The notes: generated from the sequence alone by a model not told the origin. 64,000 nt of DNA from Udeniomyces pyricola (GCA_039545295.1 BCIK01000028.1:34166-98165); one strand, 5' to 3'; positions 1 through 11,667 are shown, numbered from the stretch's first letter. A program made the numbers and translations.

Positions 1-1608
1 TGGGATACTCATCCGGGGGAGCAGAGTTTCGAACAGGCGAAGGGTGGGGGGAAGCGGTCGAGGCGGAGGGAGAAAGTCGAGGATCGTTGATTGATGGGTG
101 ACCGGCCAGAATCCCTCCAAGGACTTGAGTTTCTTCCATCATCTCGTCGTCATCGTTTTCCTCCGTCTCTTGGTCTCCTTCCTCGGCAAGGCCATGAATA
201 TCTGCCTCCTCACCTCCTGCTGCATGCCCGTCAAACTCCTCATCCGAGTCCAGCTCCATATCCACGCTGCCCTCTGAAACAGCCGAGCTTCTCCGATGAG
301 AGTTTCCTCCGTTGCTCGCAAGAGAACTCCTCCGTCGCGATCCGGTCGTCATCGTCGAGTCAGAGGCCGAGGTGAAGATGTCTGACGAAAGACCTGAACG
401 CACGGTCGGCTGTACGGATGCTCGGCGTTTCGATGCTGCGCCTGATGGGACTGGTAAGATGTTCGTGGTTGAATCGACGGCTGTCGTCGATTTTCGACGT
501 GATGAGGATGCCGATGCCGTGGTAGATGTAGAAGAGTTGATGAAGGAGGGGTTTGACGGAACAGCAGGAACAGCCTCGCCGGGGGTCTCGTTTGACGAAG
601 GAGCCAATACAGGCGTAGGATCCTCAAAGATATTGCCAGAGAACGACAGAGCAGGAGAGGGTTGTCCAGTTTGATGGAAGGCCGTAGTGGGTGTAGATGA
701 TGGAGGCGCAGGTGCAGGTGGAGGAGCAGCGGCAAACGTCGGACCGGAACGGTGATGATGATGAGAGGAGGATTTGTTGAGATCCTCGACTTCGAACATA
801 CTGATTAGTCAATGGATGAAAAAAAAAAAAAGAACACAAGACGCGTGGTTAGCACGAATAATTCGTCGGCCTCATAAGAATCATCGCCCAGATTAATCCC
901 TTGCAGCTGTGCCTCTGCTCTCCCTTCTTCCATCGCATGTTCCTCTCCCAGTATGTCTACGAACCGAACATGAGCATGCGCCGCAAAGCTGACTCGATTT
1001 TTGAATCGCATCGTTGTCGTCTCGCCGGGAGGACCTCTGAACATGGTGTCATCCTCATCCGCCGCGGCGTCGTAGAAACCCCGCGTGTAGTTGGTGGTAT
1101 CCTCGGAATTAGCTGCCTTGAGAATCGATTTGCGAGGAGCCTAGATGGGATGGATCAGTTGGGGTGATGAGGTGAAACGGGGTTCCATGAGGTGAGAACG
1201 GAGAGCATCAGTCGACGCGACTTGAAGCTTGGGAGGCTGGCAATCCTACGTTGCCCATCCTGATTAATCCCACTGAGGTCTGATCCATTCTCATATCACC
1301 TAGGAAGTCCTGTCATGAGCCAGATTGAACAATGCCGTTGAGAAAAGAAGCAAACGCACTAAAGCCCTTCTTGCTGCCTTCTTTGGACTTAACAACACGG
1401 CACCTTTCCCACCTTTGCCGTGGCCCAATCCAAGATCAGCCCCACCGACACTGGCGGCCCTGCCTTTGGGTCTACCTCCTGCCTCGAGCTTGGCCAGAAG
1501 ATTCGAGTGGCCTGAGGTCGTCGAGGAGGGTTGTTGGCTCGATGGGAGGGTGGTCGAGGAGGTGAGTGACTTGCGGGATCGGGGGGAACGGGAGGCGAGG
1601 GACGACAT
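1..1608 (-). CDS. SPC7: Kinetochore scaffold Spc7/KNL1, N-terminal part (runs off window)
   Basis: Spc7/KNL1 is the outer-kinetochore scaffold of the KMN network; it recruits PP1 phosphatase and the Bub checkpoint proteins. Exon 1 starts at ATG 1608 (MSSLASRSPRS) and ends at 1360 before a GTGCGT donor. Exon 2 starts at 1140 with APRKSILK, followed about 35 residues later by NRVSFAAHAHVRF. These are the two PP1-docking motifs (SILK, RVSF) in the order seen in KNL1/Spc7. A third exon from about 795 to the window edge is open, Ser/Pro-rich then acidic, with MELD- and MEET-like motifs that resemble the Bub-binding repeats. The second intron (about 795-865) is not resolved; a CTAAT branch site lies near 812. 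The C-terminal coiled-coil part lies outside the window. The gene is divergent from the acidic-protein gene. The family call is confident; the exact exon 2/3 junction is not. Confidence 0.85.
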
Positions 1609-2400
1609 GGGTCGTGGGTGTGGGAGTGTGTGCGCGCCTATGGGGAGGCTAAGGGAGATGAGTGGTGTGATGTGGATGGCAGTGGTGGTGAGTAGATAGG
1701 CTAGACTCAGACACGATACGCGGTCGGGGGCGGCGGATATTGGAGTGTGCTGGGTTGAAGGAAGGCGCGGATGAAGGCGTTGGATGATCTGATGTGAGGC
1801 CGTTTGTTGTTTCTCTGGCCCGTCGCGTCGACGCCGCCATCCAGGCAATTATCGCCGCGCGAGCTTGCGCGAGCGAGCCCTTCAATTCGATCGTCCTCTG
1901 ACTGCAGGCGCCAATGCCACGCACAGGTTACTCACTCCGTCTTGGACGATACATATCACATGCTCCTGTTTCAGATCTCAGATCTCAGACGCCATTCCGT
2001 CGTCTTGCCCCCCCCCCCCTGCTTTTCTTCTGCGGCGTCACGGCTGAGCGCTGACATCATGTGACACTCTCTGCATGCTCACGATAACATCTTTTCTCAC
2101 CCAACAAGCCCTTCGTTTCTCACCCCTCATCCAGTCGCCCGTCCTGCCCCGATCGCCACAGAACGACAGCCAGCCCACGACCTCCGAGGATGCGAGGACA
2201 TTCATCTCCAAGCTCCCTCCATCCATCCCATTTACTAAGCTCGAAACCAAGCACAACTGTACCGTCACTCGATTGTTCCCTCTCGACACCGTACGGGCCT
2301 CCGTCTTTGCTGAGTCTCGGATGGTCTCTCTCTCTCTGACACGTCCGCACTGTGGACGTGGGGTACGACTACAGGAAGATGCTCTTCTGAACGAATGACT
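1609..2400. other. Intergenic, upstream of SPC7
   Basis: No supported gene. This is the 5' side of SPC7. It holds a 12-base poly-C run at about 2008-2019 and CT-rich stretches. Open frames here are short and lack coding features. Confidence 0.5.
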
Positions 2401-2527
2401 GCCGACTGTCGACTGCCGATTGCCGACTGCCGACTGTCAAACGTCATACGCTGAGCGATGAGCGACGATATAGCGACTGTAGATTCACATGATCGCGCGT
2501 CGTGCATGTCCAGAGATGCGGTGCAGT

Positions 2528-2561
2528 CCACCATGCACCATGCACCATGCACCATGCACCA
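2528..2561. repeat. CATGCAC 7-bp tandem repeat
   Basis: Between four and five perfect copies of a 7-bp unit inside the repeat field. Confidence 0.85.
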
Positions 2562-2725
2562 AGAGCCCACGAGTTGCAGATCTGTCGGTCCGCCCAGGAT
2601 CGCTTTCGCTACGGTCACTTGCCACCTAGGTTGCTCGGGAGGACAGGACGAAGGAGGGTACTCCTCGTGCGATGGTCGAGTCTGATGTGTGAGTCGCCTG
2701 TCTCATCTTGCACATGAGCCGTCCG

Positions 2726-2920
2726 TATCTTGGACTGTATCTGAACCGCGTATTGAATCGCATGTTAAATCGCATATTGAATCGTATATCGAACTGTATA
2801 CTGGACCGTATATCGAACTGTATACTGGACCGTATATCGAACTGTATACTGAACTGTAAACTGGACCATATATTGGTACGTATACTGGACCATGTATTGG
2901 TACGTATATCGCATATCCTG
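2726..2920. repeat. Diverged 24-bp minisatellite (two related 12-mers)
   Basis: About 195 bp of alternating GTATATCGAACT- and GTATACTGGACC-like 12-mers. They form a higher-order 24-bp repeat that is nearly perfect in the centre and decays towards both ends. Confidence 0.85.
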
Positions 2921-3766
2921 TCTCGTGTCGTCATGCATGGCCGATCTGTAGCTGACCCATCGCTTACTTCTCTCGACGCTCAGCTGGCCGTGAAGATGGG
3001 ACGCGCTAGTGTATGCATGTCTCTGTCTTTGTGCACGATGCTGTGCTCGATGCTGTGCTCGATGCTGACACTGCTGGCCGTGTGTGCGTGTGTCGACGAG
3101 CTCTGGCGACTGAACTAACGACTGAACTAACGACTGATCTGACGACCAGACTAATGACCAGACTGACGACTGCGCGTTGTTTGACCTGGTCTGGTCTGGT
3201 TTGGGCACTGATCAAGTGCTGATACTACGACGGCGCGTCGGCTATCGGTATGGCTATGGTCATGCCTATGGTCATGCCTATGGTCGTGTTTATAGTCGTG
3301 TCTATAGTCCTGCTCATGGGACAAGACGACCCTCCTATGATATCGTACCAGCCCAAGGATAATGGCTGGACAGGCAGAGGGGTACGGATGACTTGCGGCC
3401 GGCGACTGATCGAGGCGGAATGGTGGAAAGAATGGCAGGCAGGACTGGGGAGGCTTGAGGTCTTGAGATCTCGAAGTCTCGAAGTCTGACGGGAAGACCG
3501 AAGCTCGCACGACAGATCAGTCTTTGGCGGATGGCCTCGGCTCGGTCATGGACGATCCATGGATCTATGGATCTATGGACCCTCGAATCCTCGGACCCAT
3601 GGATCCTCGGATCCCCAGATGCCCGACTTCTTCACTTCTCCTGTGTCTTCCTGCCCTCCTCGCCCGCCCTCGTCATCGCCGTCTGGCCAACAGTACTGTG
3701 CCACGTGTTTGGATCGTGTAATGTCTGGGAGATGAGCGGGATGCGGCTTCCGCGAGCTCTTTCCAG

Positions 3767-3830
3767 CTTCCAGCTTCCAGCTCCCAGTCTCCCAGTCTCC
3801 CAGTCTCCCAGTCTCGCAGTCTCCGGCTTT
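3767..3830. repeat. CAGCTTC and CCCAGTCT tandem repeats
   Basis: A short AGCTTCC array runs directly into four to five copies of an 8-bp CCCAGTCT unit. Confidence 0.8.
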
Positions 3831-4164
3831 CTGCTTCGTGGCAACACGTGCTCGATGTGCTGACGGTGGTGCTGGCTCAGAGAGGGTCGATCCTCTTCCC
3901 GTGCGGAGGACACGGCGAGGGAGACTGGGAGACTGTGAGACTGGGAGGATCGGATGCGGACGTCACGATCGCGACTGACGAGGGTCACCCCTTATTGTCA
4001 TTCCTTTCCCTTTTTGCTTTCCTTTCCCTTTCATTTCCCTTTCCGCACCCTTTCCGGCCTCTCCCGCTGACTATCATCGCTGGCCCCTGAGCTGATGTGA
4101 GACATGTCGCTTTCGAAACGGAGTATAAGAGCGGTTTGGGCGAGCGAAAAGAAGAGAACTCTCA

Positions 4165-4212
4165 ACTACCACTACCACTACCACTACCACTACCACTACC
4201 ACTACCACTACT
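4165..4212. repeat. (ACCACT)n hexanucleotide repeat
   Basis: About eight perfect copies of ACCACT, about 260 bp upstream of the ATG at 4468. Confidence 0.9.
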
Positions 4213-4397
4213 CCTCCCTTGCACCCTTCTCTGCTCTTGACTTCCTGCATCTAAGTCGTACAAATCACTCACTACAAACCACTCATTACAAACCACTCAC
4301 CACTCACTCCAAACCAACCGGCACACGTCAGCCCTACCTCTCACTCACTACAAGCCAGCCCACCAACCAACCACACACTTCAGCCCGAACTCGAACC

Positions 4398-4458
4398 AGC
4401 CACACTACAACACTACAACACTACAACACTACAACACTACAACACTACAACACTACAA
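4398..4458. repeat. (CACTACAA)n octanucleotide repeat
   Basis: Seven near-perfect copies ending 10 bp before the ATG at 4468, so the array should lie in the 5' UTR. Confidence 0.9.
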
Positions 4459-4467
4459 TCATCGATC

Positions 4468-6368
4468 ATGCCTTCCATCGTCAAGTCCACGTTCACCACG
4501 CTCTTCGGCGGCTCATCCTGCAAGAAGACCAAAGCTGGCTCTGTCTCGCGAGCTGGGACGAGCATCGAGGCTGGACACATGTTTGGTGAGTGAAGTGAAG
4601 TGCTTGGTCGTGCTTGGTCGTGCTTGTAGTTGTACCTGTAGTTGCACTCTCTGGTTCTTGTTCTCTGTATCTCGCCCCTGTTCTCTTGCCTTTCCTCGCC
4701 TTTCCTCGCCTTTCTTCCCCTTCCTTTCTTTTCACACATGTTTTCATACATGCTTTCCTGCATGGCCTGTCTTTCCCTTGCCCTCTTTTCTCGCTAACGT
4801 CGTCCTTTGCACTATACTTCACCAGTCCCATCGGCCCACGTCGTCAGCCAAGAGCCCATCAGCGACCACAAGGGTCTCAAGAAGCCCAAGTGGCTCCAGA
4901 AGCTGCTCGCTTCGAACAAACAAGTATGTCGCACCTCTTTTTGTTGACGTGCTTTGGAGATTGTCCTGTCCTGTTCTGTTCTTTTCTTTTCTGTTTTGTT
5001 CTGTTATTTTCTGTTCTATTCTGCTCACGCTTCGACATTCACGTCCGTCACTATGTAGAAAGACAAGCGCGCCTCTCTCCCTCAACCTCAATCTCACTCC
5101 CAAGCTCAACCTCACTCCCAAGCTCAACCTCTCGATGTCCATCTCCATCTCCACCGCTCTCTCATCGTCACTTCGTCTTCGACCTCGTGCTCGGACGCCA
5201 TGTCCGAGTCCGACTACGAACCTTCGCTCGTCGCAATCTCGATCGGGCAAGTGAGCAGCTTGGGGTGGTCCTCTGCGTCGGACACTATCTCGTCCTACGA
5301 GTACGACGTTGACGAAGAGGGCTTTGATTCTGAGATTGACCTTGGCGACTTTGACCTCGTCGTCGACCATTCTCGCCAAAGCGAGCGGGCCGATGAGGAT
5401 GAGGTGGAGTGTGAGGTGGTGTGTGAGGTGGAGTATGAGGAAGAGGCAGAAGAAGAAGAGGAGGAAGAGGAGGAAGAGGAGGAAGAGACTAGTGAGTTGG
5501 CTTGCGTTTGCTGCGACGTGATGCATCGTGTTTTCCCTTCTCGGCTGCCTGTGCGAATCGAGCCTGACCTCTTTCCTGTGTCTTCTTTCTGTGTATGTTC
5601 TTCTTCTCCTTCTTTTTCTTCTTCTTCTTCTTCTTTTTCTTTATCTTTTTCTTCTCCTTCTTTTTCTTTATCTTTTTCTTCTCCTTCTTTTTCTTTATCT
5701 TTTTCTTCTCCTTCTTTTTCTTTTTCTTCTCTTTCTTTTTTCCTCTTTCTTTCCCTCTGCCCCTTTTGTTTCCCTCTATCTCTATCCTCCTTGGCCTATC
5801 CTCTCTTCTCATCGTAGCCTTCTTCGAGGCCCTTTCTCGAGCGCCCATCGCGCTGACTACCACCACCGACGCTCAGCCTACGACTCCGACCCGAGTCCGC
5901 AAGCGTGGCATGTTCTTCCTCGGCGACGACTCAGGCTCGGACGAACAGGACGAGATCACGTACGGCCGTTTGGCCGAGGAGGAGCGACGTGCGACTGACG
6001 CGGTGCTCGACCGGATCGGGAAGAGGGACTTTGGCGCGAGNAGATGGGCTCAGGTCAAGGCTGAGGATGCTGCGANGATGAGAGAGAGGAGGGAGAAGGT
6101 GAGGATGGAGGAGATGGAGATGGAGATGATGACGTGGCGGGAGCAGTACGGGTACAACTACGAGGAGTACAGGGAAGAGTGTGACGACGAGTACAGGGAG
6201 GAGTATGACGACGAGTACGAGGAGGGGTGCGAGGAGGAGCGTGAGGAGGCAGCGTACGGGGAGGAGACGGCGTACGACTGCCGGTACGACCCCGAGCTGA
6301 CAGAGTACATGCAGGAGGAGATGGCTACCGAGCATGCCTTCTTCCGCCAGACGCTGGCCGGGTTTTAG
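4468..6368 (+). CDS. Acidic Tyr/Glu-rich orphan protein
   Basis: Not recognised. Four exons join in frame: 4468-4585, 4826-4923, 5059-5491 and 5818-6368 (399 codons plus stop). The N-terminus is basic and polar (MPSIVKSTFTTLFGG). The third exon has a QSHSQAQPH repeat, a DYEPS segment and then a long Glu run. The last exon contains RKRGMFFLGDDSGSDEQDE and an imperfect repeat of EEYREECDDEY type, ending in an acidic tail. There is no signal peptide or membrane helix; it is probably disordered with charged helical stretches. Two ambiguous bases (6041, 6076) fall in the last exon but keep the frame. An octanucleotide array abuts the start codon, and intron 3 holds a 27-bp minisatellite. Similar stretches occur in basidiomycete orphan proteins. 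The gene model is well supported; function is unknown. Confidence 0.75.
5641..5721 (+). repeat. 27-bp pyrimidine minisatellite in intron 3
   Basis: Three exact tandem copies of a 27-bp T/C-rich unit within intron 3 (5492-5817) of the acidic-protein gene, flanked by further TTC-rich sequence. Confidence 0.95.
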
Positions 6369-7642
6369 GGCCTGTACGAGCAGCCATAGCTACTTGGTGG
6401 GCGATGACGTGATCGATTGAGTGGAGAGGAAGGCTGGTCCTTCTTTTGCGTTGCCGTTCCTTGATCTTGTGCCTCTTCCTTATCACTTGTTCCTCTACTT
6501 TCCTGCTTGATTTTCCTTTTCGTTCCTGTCTTTCGTTCTTTCGTTCTTTCTCTTTTCTCCTTCTTTCTCTTTTCTCCTTCTTTCTCTTTTCTCTTTCTTG
6601 CCTTTGTCTTGTTCTCCTTTCCGCCCTTTCGCTCTAGCTTCTCTCCTCTTTTAGCCATCTCGCTGCTTTCGTTTTCGTTTTCGTTCTTGTTTTCGTTTCC
6701 GTCTTCTTTTTCTTCCTTTGGTCATCCTTTACTTCGCTCCTCTTCTTCCACATCCCATATCACTCTATTTCCTCCTCAAATCACCAATCCATCATCCAAA
6801 CCCTTCTAATCATCTTTTCTCAATCCCTTGCCTACCCCAAAAAGGAGATCCTCACGTCCCTAGTTCGGATCTATAGCTATCTGCTAGATGTCTTTATCAT
6901 TTCCTCCCTTCCTTCTTTCTTTTCCGTTCTCTTTTCACGATCCGCTCTTTCGTGTCGATCTCAATATGACGATGTCGTTCATATGCCGCAGACCCGGCAT
7001 CCTTGAATGAGTGATTTCTGATGGAATCGAGAAAAGCTAGCTTATAGATAGCTCGATAGGGTCTTCCAATGAATTCATTCGAAGCGTACGACTTTACGAT
7101 AAGTATCAAGTCGTGGATCAGGATCACAGTCATCTCATACATACATATATATATATAATGCTCATGTGTCACTCCCAAAGCCAAAGCGACGATTTCCAAT
7201 CCTAGTTATCGAGATTATATATATATACATATATGATTCCTAAGCCGTGTCGAGATACATTCAAACGGGTTCAAGACGTGGCAGAGATCGATGATCGAAG
7301 TATCTATCTCGCCGAGGGTAAGTCCAGAAAGACGATCAGGGAGATAACGAAAAAGGTATGGGAAGATCAAATAGCATAAGAGCCAGTATACATATATCTG
7401 TCTATTAATGGATAGCCGCAGACAGAGGTAGAATTATAAACAAGGTTAAACTCTTTCTTCTTCTTCTTCTTCTTCTTGGGTTTTCCCCCCCAAATCCAGC
7501 TTGGAAGTATCACCCACTCCGTCGATCTCACTCCATACTTCTCCGGCCTTTGTACGCGCACTGGTTCTCCCTCCTCCCTTCCTCCACCCCCTATCCCCCA
7601 GAACCAGTCCAACTAGAGCTTCGACGATATACGTCTGAATTT
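6369..7642. other. Convergent intergenic region
   Basis: Lies between the 3' ends of the acidic-protein and amylase genes. 6430-6760 is T/C-rich with TTTCTC and CGTTTT repeats. 7140-7230 has two short (AT)n runs. A CTT-rich run at 7452-7480 lies just beyond the amylase stop. I see no supported gene. Confidence 0.6.
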
Positions 7643-10600
7643 TTATGAATCCGCCCGTCTCTTCCTCGTAGTCGTCTTCACGTTCGTCGTTGTCGTCGTC
7701 GATGGAGTCGGACTCGGGGAGTTGGCCCGCGCGGCGATTCGATCTTGGCATGTGATCGAGGCGGCCAAGGTCGGACACAAAGTTGGACTGATGGTGAGCG
7801 CGACGAGAGGAAGGTAGAGCTGCAAGGTAGTAAAGGAATGGCAAAGGAAGAAGGATGGTTGATAGGTTCAGGTTAGATTATAGGAGATGTACAGATGGGA
7901 TTCAAGATATGGGAAATCAGCCAATCACCAAACCAAAAATTACAATAAAATGAAAATTGAAAGAAGAAGACATGATTGATCACTTACCAAAGGTTGCTTC
8001 CCACTAACCGTCACACTCATCGAACCACCCGTTCCCACAACGACCTTCTGACAGCTCAACACCTCCACAATCGTCGTATTCGCCGGATACTGGCTCGTAA
8101 ACGTCGTCGTATAGGTTGATGCGGTAGAGCCAATGTTGGAGTACACTTGGAGGAGGGACGCTTTGGCGAGGATGAGGGTGTGGGAGGTCGAAGTTGGAAG
8201 TGGGGAAAGAGGCGTCGTCTGAAAGAATACGATTTAGAACACAAAGGAAAAAAACGAGGGAAAGACGAAAGATAAGTACAATCTTACAACAGCATATCGA
8301 AGAGAAAAATCAACCAGGATGATTGTAGAAAGATGAGTGCACAAAAAAATAAAAAGGAAAAACGGCGATGGCCAAAGGAGGAACGGACCAGGTTGGTGTA
8401 GAAGGAAAGAGAATAGCTTGCGGCTGCTCGTCGAATCGCATTGAGTTTCTTGTGGTACTGATACCATTCACCCGTTGTCTGTTTGGGTTTTATATGTGAG
8501 CATATACCGAGAAGGACAAGGGGGTGAGAGGGAAGGAGAGAGGAAAGGAGGACGATGACGCAAAGCAAAGCAAGCCAGATGAAAAAGAAGGATAAGCAGA
8601 CGTCTGTCAGATCATCTGCGTTCTCTCCACAGACGCACAACCATGTACACTATATTTTCCATCGAGACTTCCCCAGGGACCCACATTATAAGCCGAACTA
8701 CCCAAAGTCCACATAGCCTCTCTGTTCTGTGGATCCGTAGCTCCAACCGCCCCCGTCTGCTCATCCCCATAATACGTGATAGGGATCGAATCACCCAACA
8801 TCGCACACCCAATCAACTGCCTCAACAACCCATCGTCCTTGACGAACGACCGAATCCTCGGCATATCATGGTTACCGATAAACGTGCCGAGGATAGTTGG
8901 GTCAGGGAAGTAGTAGTTGATGGTTTGGATCATGTTGGAGAGGTCAAGGAGGGAACCGGAAGAGGAAGTAAAGGCCCGGGTGAGAGGGTAATACATTGGG
9001 TAATTCAAAATCGCGTCAAGGGCAGTCGACGTTTGGTATACCGAAGTCTCGACGGGATCTAATTCAAACCAGCACGAAAGAATCAACGTGTGAGACAAGA
9101 TGTTTGATGACCGTCGTAATTCAAGCCATCAATTTTTTGCGCACATCGGAGCTCAAGGGATCCCTTCCTTTTTTTGGTTTGTTTCCTCTTCGCTTCGTAC
9201 TCACCTCCATACAAGACTTCACCGACGAGATAAACCCCGGCTGCTGCTTTGTAGCCTGTCCAGAAGTCCATCTCGACGTGTCTGGCGGCGTCGATTCTGA
9301 GGCCATCGATACCGTACGTCGAGACGAGAGAGGAGATATGATCTTGGAGCAGCTTGCGAATCCGGGGAGATTGCGTGTTCAGATCAGCAAGCACGACCGA
9401 CGAAGGATTGGCTAGCCAGCCTGTAGGATGCAATCAGAGAGAAAGTATCGCGGAAAAAGGGGCACGATCGATTGTCAGAAGAGAAGCAAAAGACGGCCCA
9501 AAGCCAAGACGTAACCTGACGCAGATGCAATCGTACAATTCTGCACGCTCTTCATATTCGAATAATCGATGACACATTCCGGATGATAATCTGTCGTTAA
9601 GTTGTTGAGAACACCATAGAGGCCATCTCCTGCACCAGGAGCGGATTGGCCAATAGTCGGGTCAAATTGCGAGGTCGCATCGGCAAGGGGAAAGGCGACG
9701 TCGTTGACTGCATTATGATCGTCATTCCAGAATGACGGAAGGAAAAGCGTCAGTCCTTCAAGGGCTATGAGGCTGAGGAAGAATTGATTGAGCGGTAAAC
9801 TGGAGCGATAACATGCAATACAAAGAAGAAGAAGGGGTGGTCAAAATCACACTCACCGATAATGTCGAGCATGAGCGCCATGTCTCGGCTATGAAGGGCC
9901 GTCACAAGATGAGTCAAGGCAGATCCCGACTGGATTGCTGTACGTTTTCATCCATGAGGTCACAAGGAATTCAATTTCAGCCATGCCCAATTCGATCGCC
10001 TCTCACAAGCCCTATAGTGAAGAGGAAGAAACGACAGCATCGGGACGAGGAAATAAGGTCGAACCAAAGAGGTTCGAGGGCCAATAGCCATGGTAAGCCG
10101 ATCCAACAGCTGTTGCATTGGGGATGTTCTCGACGACCCTGTTACCCAGAGAATAAGATAATAGAATAAATAAGATATAGTAGGGAAGCCAATGAATATC
10201 CAGTGAGCGAAACAAGGCCAGGTCAGCGTACTTCGATCAACTCTTATTGGGACGAAGACCCTCACCCCTGTCAAAGAATATAATGGAGGCGTACGATGAC
10301 AGAGAACAGGGAAGGAAGTAAAAAAGGTCGAAACGTACGGTGAGATCCATATGGCATCGAACCCGAGCCCTTGAATGTAATCCAACTGGCTGACTAGCGA
10401 TACAAGCGTTAAGGTCATCCATTTTGTAGGAGGTAGAATGTAAAAATAGAGAAAAAAATCAAACGTTAATCAGCTTGAGAGGTCGGCAGAGGCTGATCCA
10501 GCCGGGTCAACGGTCCACCGATACGATGTCCCAGAACGAAGAGATACACGATCCCATAGAGGAACAGATTTGATGAAAGAGAAAAAACTAACCGATACCA

Positions 10601-11667
10601 TCGAGTGTCCCACCGCAAAACACCCCGTTCGCGACGTCACAGAACGGGGTCGAGCCATTCGTCAACGCGAACCGATCCGTCATGATCTGCGATCACATAC
10701 ACATGATACAACAGAACAAAATCAAGATGATTAAAGGTCAGGCTATGGGACTGGATGAAGTTGGGGGACGAAGGCGTTCGGTGTCTTTATGAGCGTCTGA
10801 ACGGTAGTGGTCGAGAGTTTCGATCATCTGGCCGTGATCGGGTGAGCCCGATTGGGGCATGGCAAGAGGAGGCCAAGGGCGGAGCAAAGGCCAACAGGGT
10901 TCACGCCTCTAAGCCGGTGGGCGAGAAAGGATGCAAAGATGGTTGACAAAGGAGGAATCGACATATGAAAGACAAGATGAATGTCTTGAAGTAGTCGAAG
11001 CCAATCTCCGGAGGAGGACAGACGTCAGACTCGGGGGTTGGTATGTTGAGACACGGGCCACCAGCTACTAATAGCTAGAGACGGGCACGCGACTATACTA
11101 GCAGGCAGCTAGCTGCATGGATCGGGTGACTCGAGCTAGTATCGTGCCCAGTTTGTTCAACTTGTATGCCTAGAACGAGGTCCGCTAAGCAATCGAGAAT
11201 GCAGGGCTATCACAAGGAGAGGTTGGTTGGTGTGAAGGGCGAGATATAGTTGAGGCTGAAGCGCGAAACGGAGTTAGGGCTTCGCCGCAGTTTTCCCTTC
11301 CCCTCCTCCTCCCCCTTTTCCGAATGGACTCCCTACTGGCCAATTGCCCCTTGCTTTCCTCATGACTAAGGAGATGAACGATTCCAAGCATCCAGACACT
11401 GAAAGCATGCTCCACCCATCCTGGCCTCTGCTCTAAAGACTCAAGCTGTCGTCCGCACTCTGAGAAAAACAAGTCGTAACGAGTCTGGGTGTGGATGAAA
11501 GACTGGTACGTATGAGAGCAGGGACTGACTTGATAGACGGTTCGAGATCTCCATTGAGCGGCAGTAAGGGCGTGAACGTTGAGGCCGAAGAGGGACTGGG
11601 CGATCACGAGAAGTAACAGGAGGGGCAGGGCGGATGTCCTGGGAGCGTGGGGGGATCGTACGGCCAT
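7643..11667 (-). CDS. GH13 alpha-amylase family protein (AmyD/AgtA-like)
   Basis: A secreted alpha-amylase/alpha-glucanotransferase homologue of 585 aa. Eleven exons join in frame: 11667-11530, 10686-10593, 10393-10339, 10138-10065, 9937-9857, 9707-9516, 9420-9205, 9058-8649, 8478-8389, 8218-7988 and 7819-7643. Residues 1-34 are a signal peptide (Leu-rich core, cut near HALTA). Fungal amylase landmarks follow in order: LDYIQGLGFDAIW, AYHGYW, LMLDIIVND (region I), GLRIDAARHVE (nucleophile Asp), VGEVLYGG (acid/base Glu), GNHDMPR (third catalytic Asp) and DPQNREAMW. A beta-rich C domain is followed by a Ser/Thr-rich basic tail. The catalytic triad is intact, but the usual region-I Asn-His is Asn-Asp. 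I see no starch-binding domain and no clear GPI signal. The sequence type resembles the AmyD/AgtA cell-wall group, so transglycosylation or alpha-glucan processing is as likely as starch digestion. The 843-nt first intron is unusually long here. Confidence 0.9.
11082..11149. repeat. Inverted repeat with central palindrome in amylase intron 1
   Basis: The left arm (11083-11102, GGGCACG...ACTAGC with a 5-base bulge) matches the reverse complement of the right arm (11135-11149, GCTAGTATCGTGCCC). Between them is a perfect 12-bp palindrome, GCAGCTAGCTGC (11105-11116). The RNA could fold as a long stem with an inner hairpin. Confidence 0.8.

Larger units (their letters stand above)
2401..4460. repeat. 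Field of unrelated short tandem repeats
   Basis: About 2 kb upstream of the acidic-protein gene is built largely of imperfect tandem arrays, each with a different unit: 7-mer near GCCGACT (2401-2438), CATGCAC (2528-2561), a 24-bp unit (2726-2920), GATGCTGTGCTC (about 3028-3066), GACTGAACTAAC-type (3105-3170), TATGGTCATGCC-type (3243-3315), GGATCTAT/GGACCC-type (3548-3612), CCCAGTCT (3767-3830), TTTCCC (4000-4050), ACCACT (4165-4212) and CACTACAA (4398-4458). Open frames across it simply translate the repeats and show no codon bias, so I do not call a gene. A TATA-like motif (GTATAAGA) lies at about 4124-4131. The last part is probably promoter and 5' UTR of the gene at 4468. Confidence 0.75.

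Noticed and set aside
2626..3208. Open frames on both strands through the repeat field
   Set aside because: They only translate tandem repeats (for example YTVQYTVR and HDYKHDHRHD patterns), with no start context, codon bias or splice structure.
5489..5866. Minus-strand Lys-rich open frame
   Set aside because: It is the reverse translation of the pyrimidine minisatellite in an intron of the plus-strand gene.
10470..10658. Separate small minus-strand gene inside the amylase region
   Set aside because: The frame reads through exon 2 and its intron; using the GTTAGT donor at 10592 gives the expected amylase sequence TLDGIVSQLDYIQG instead.
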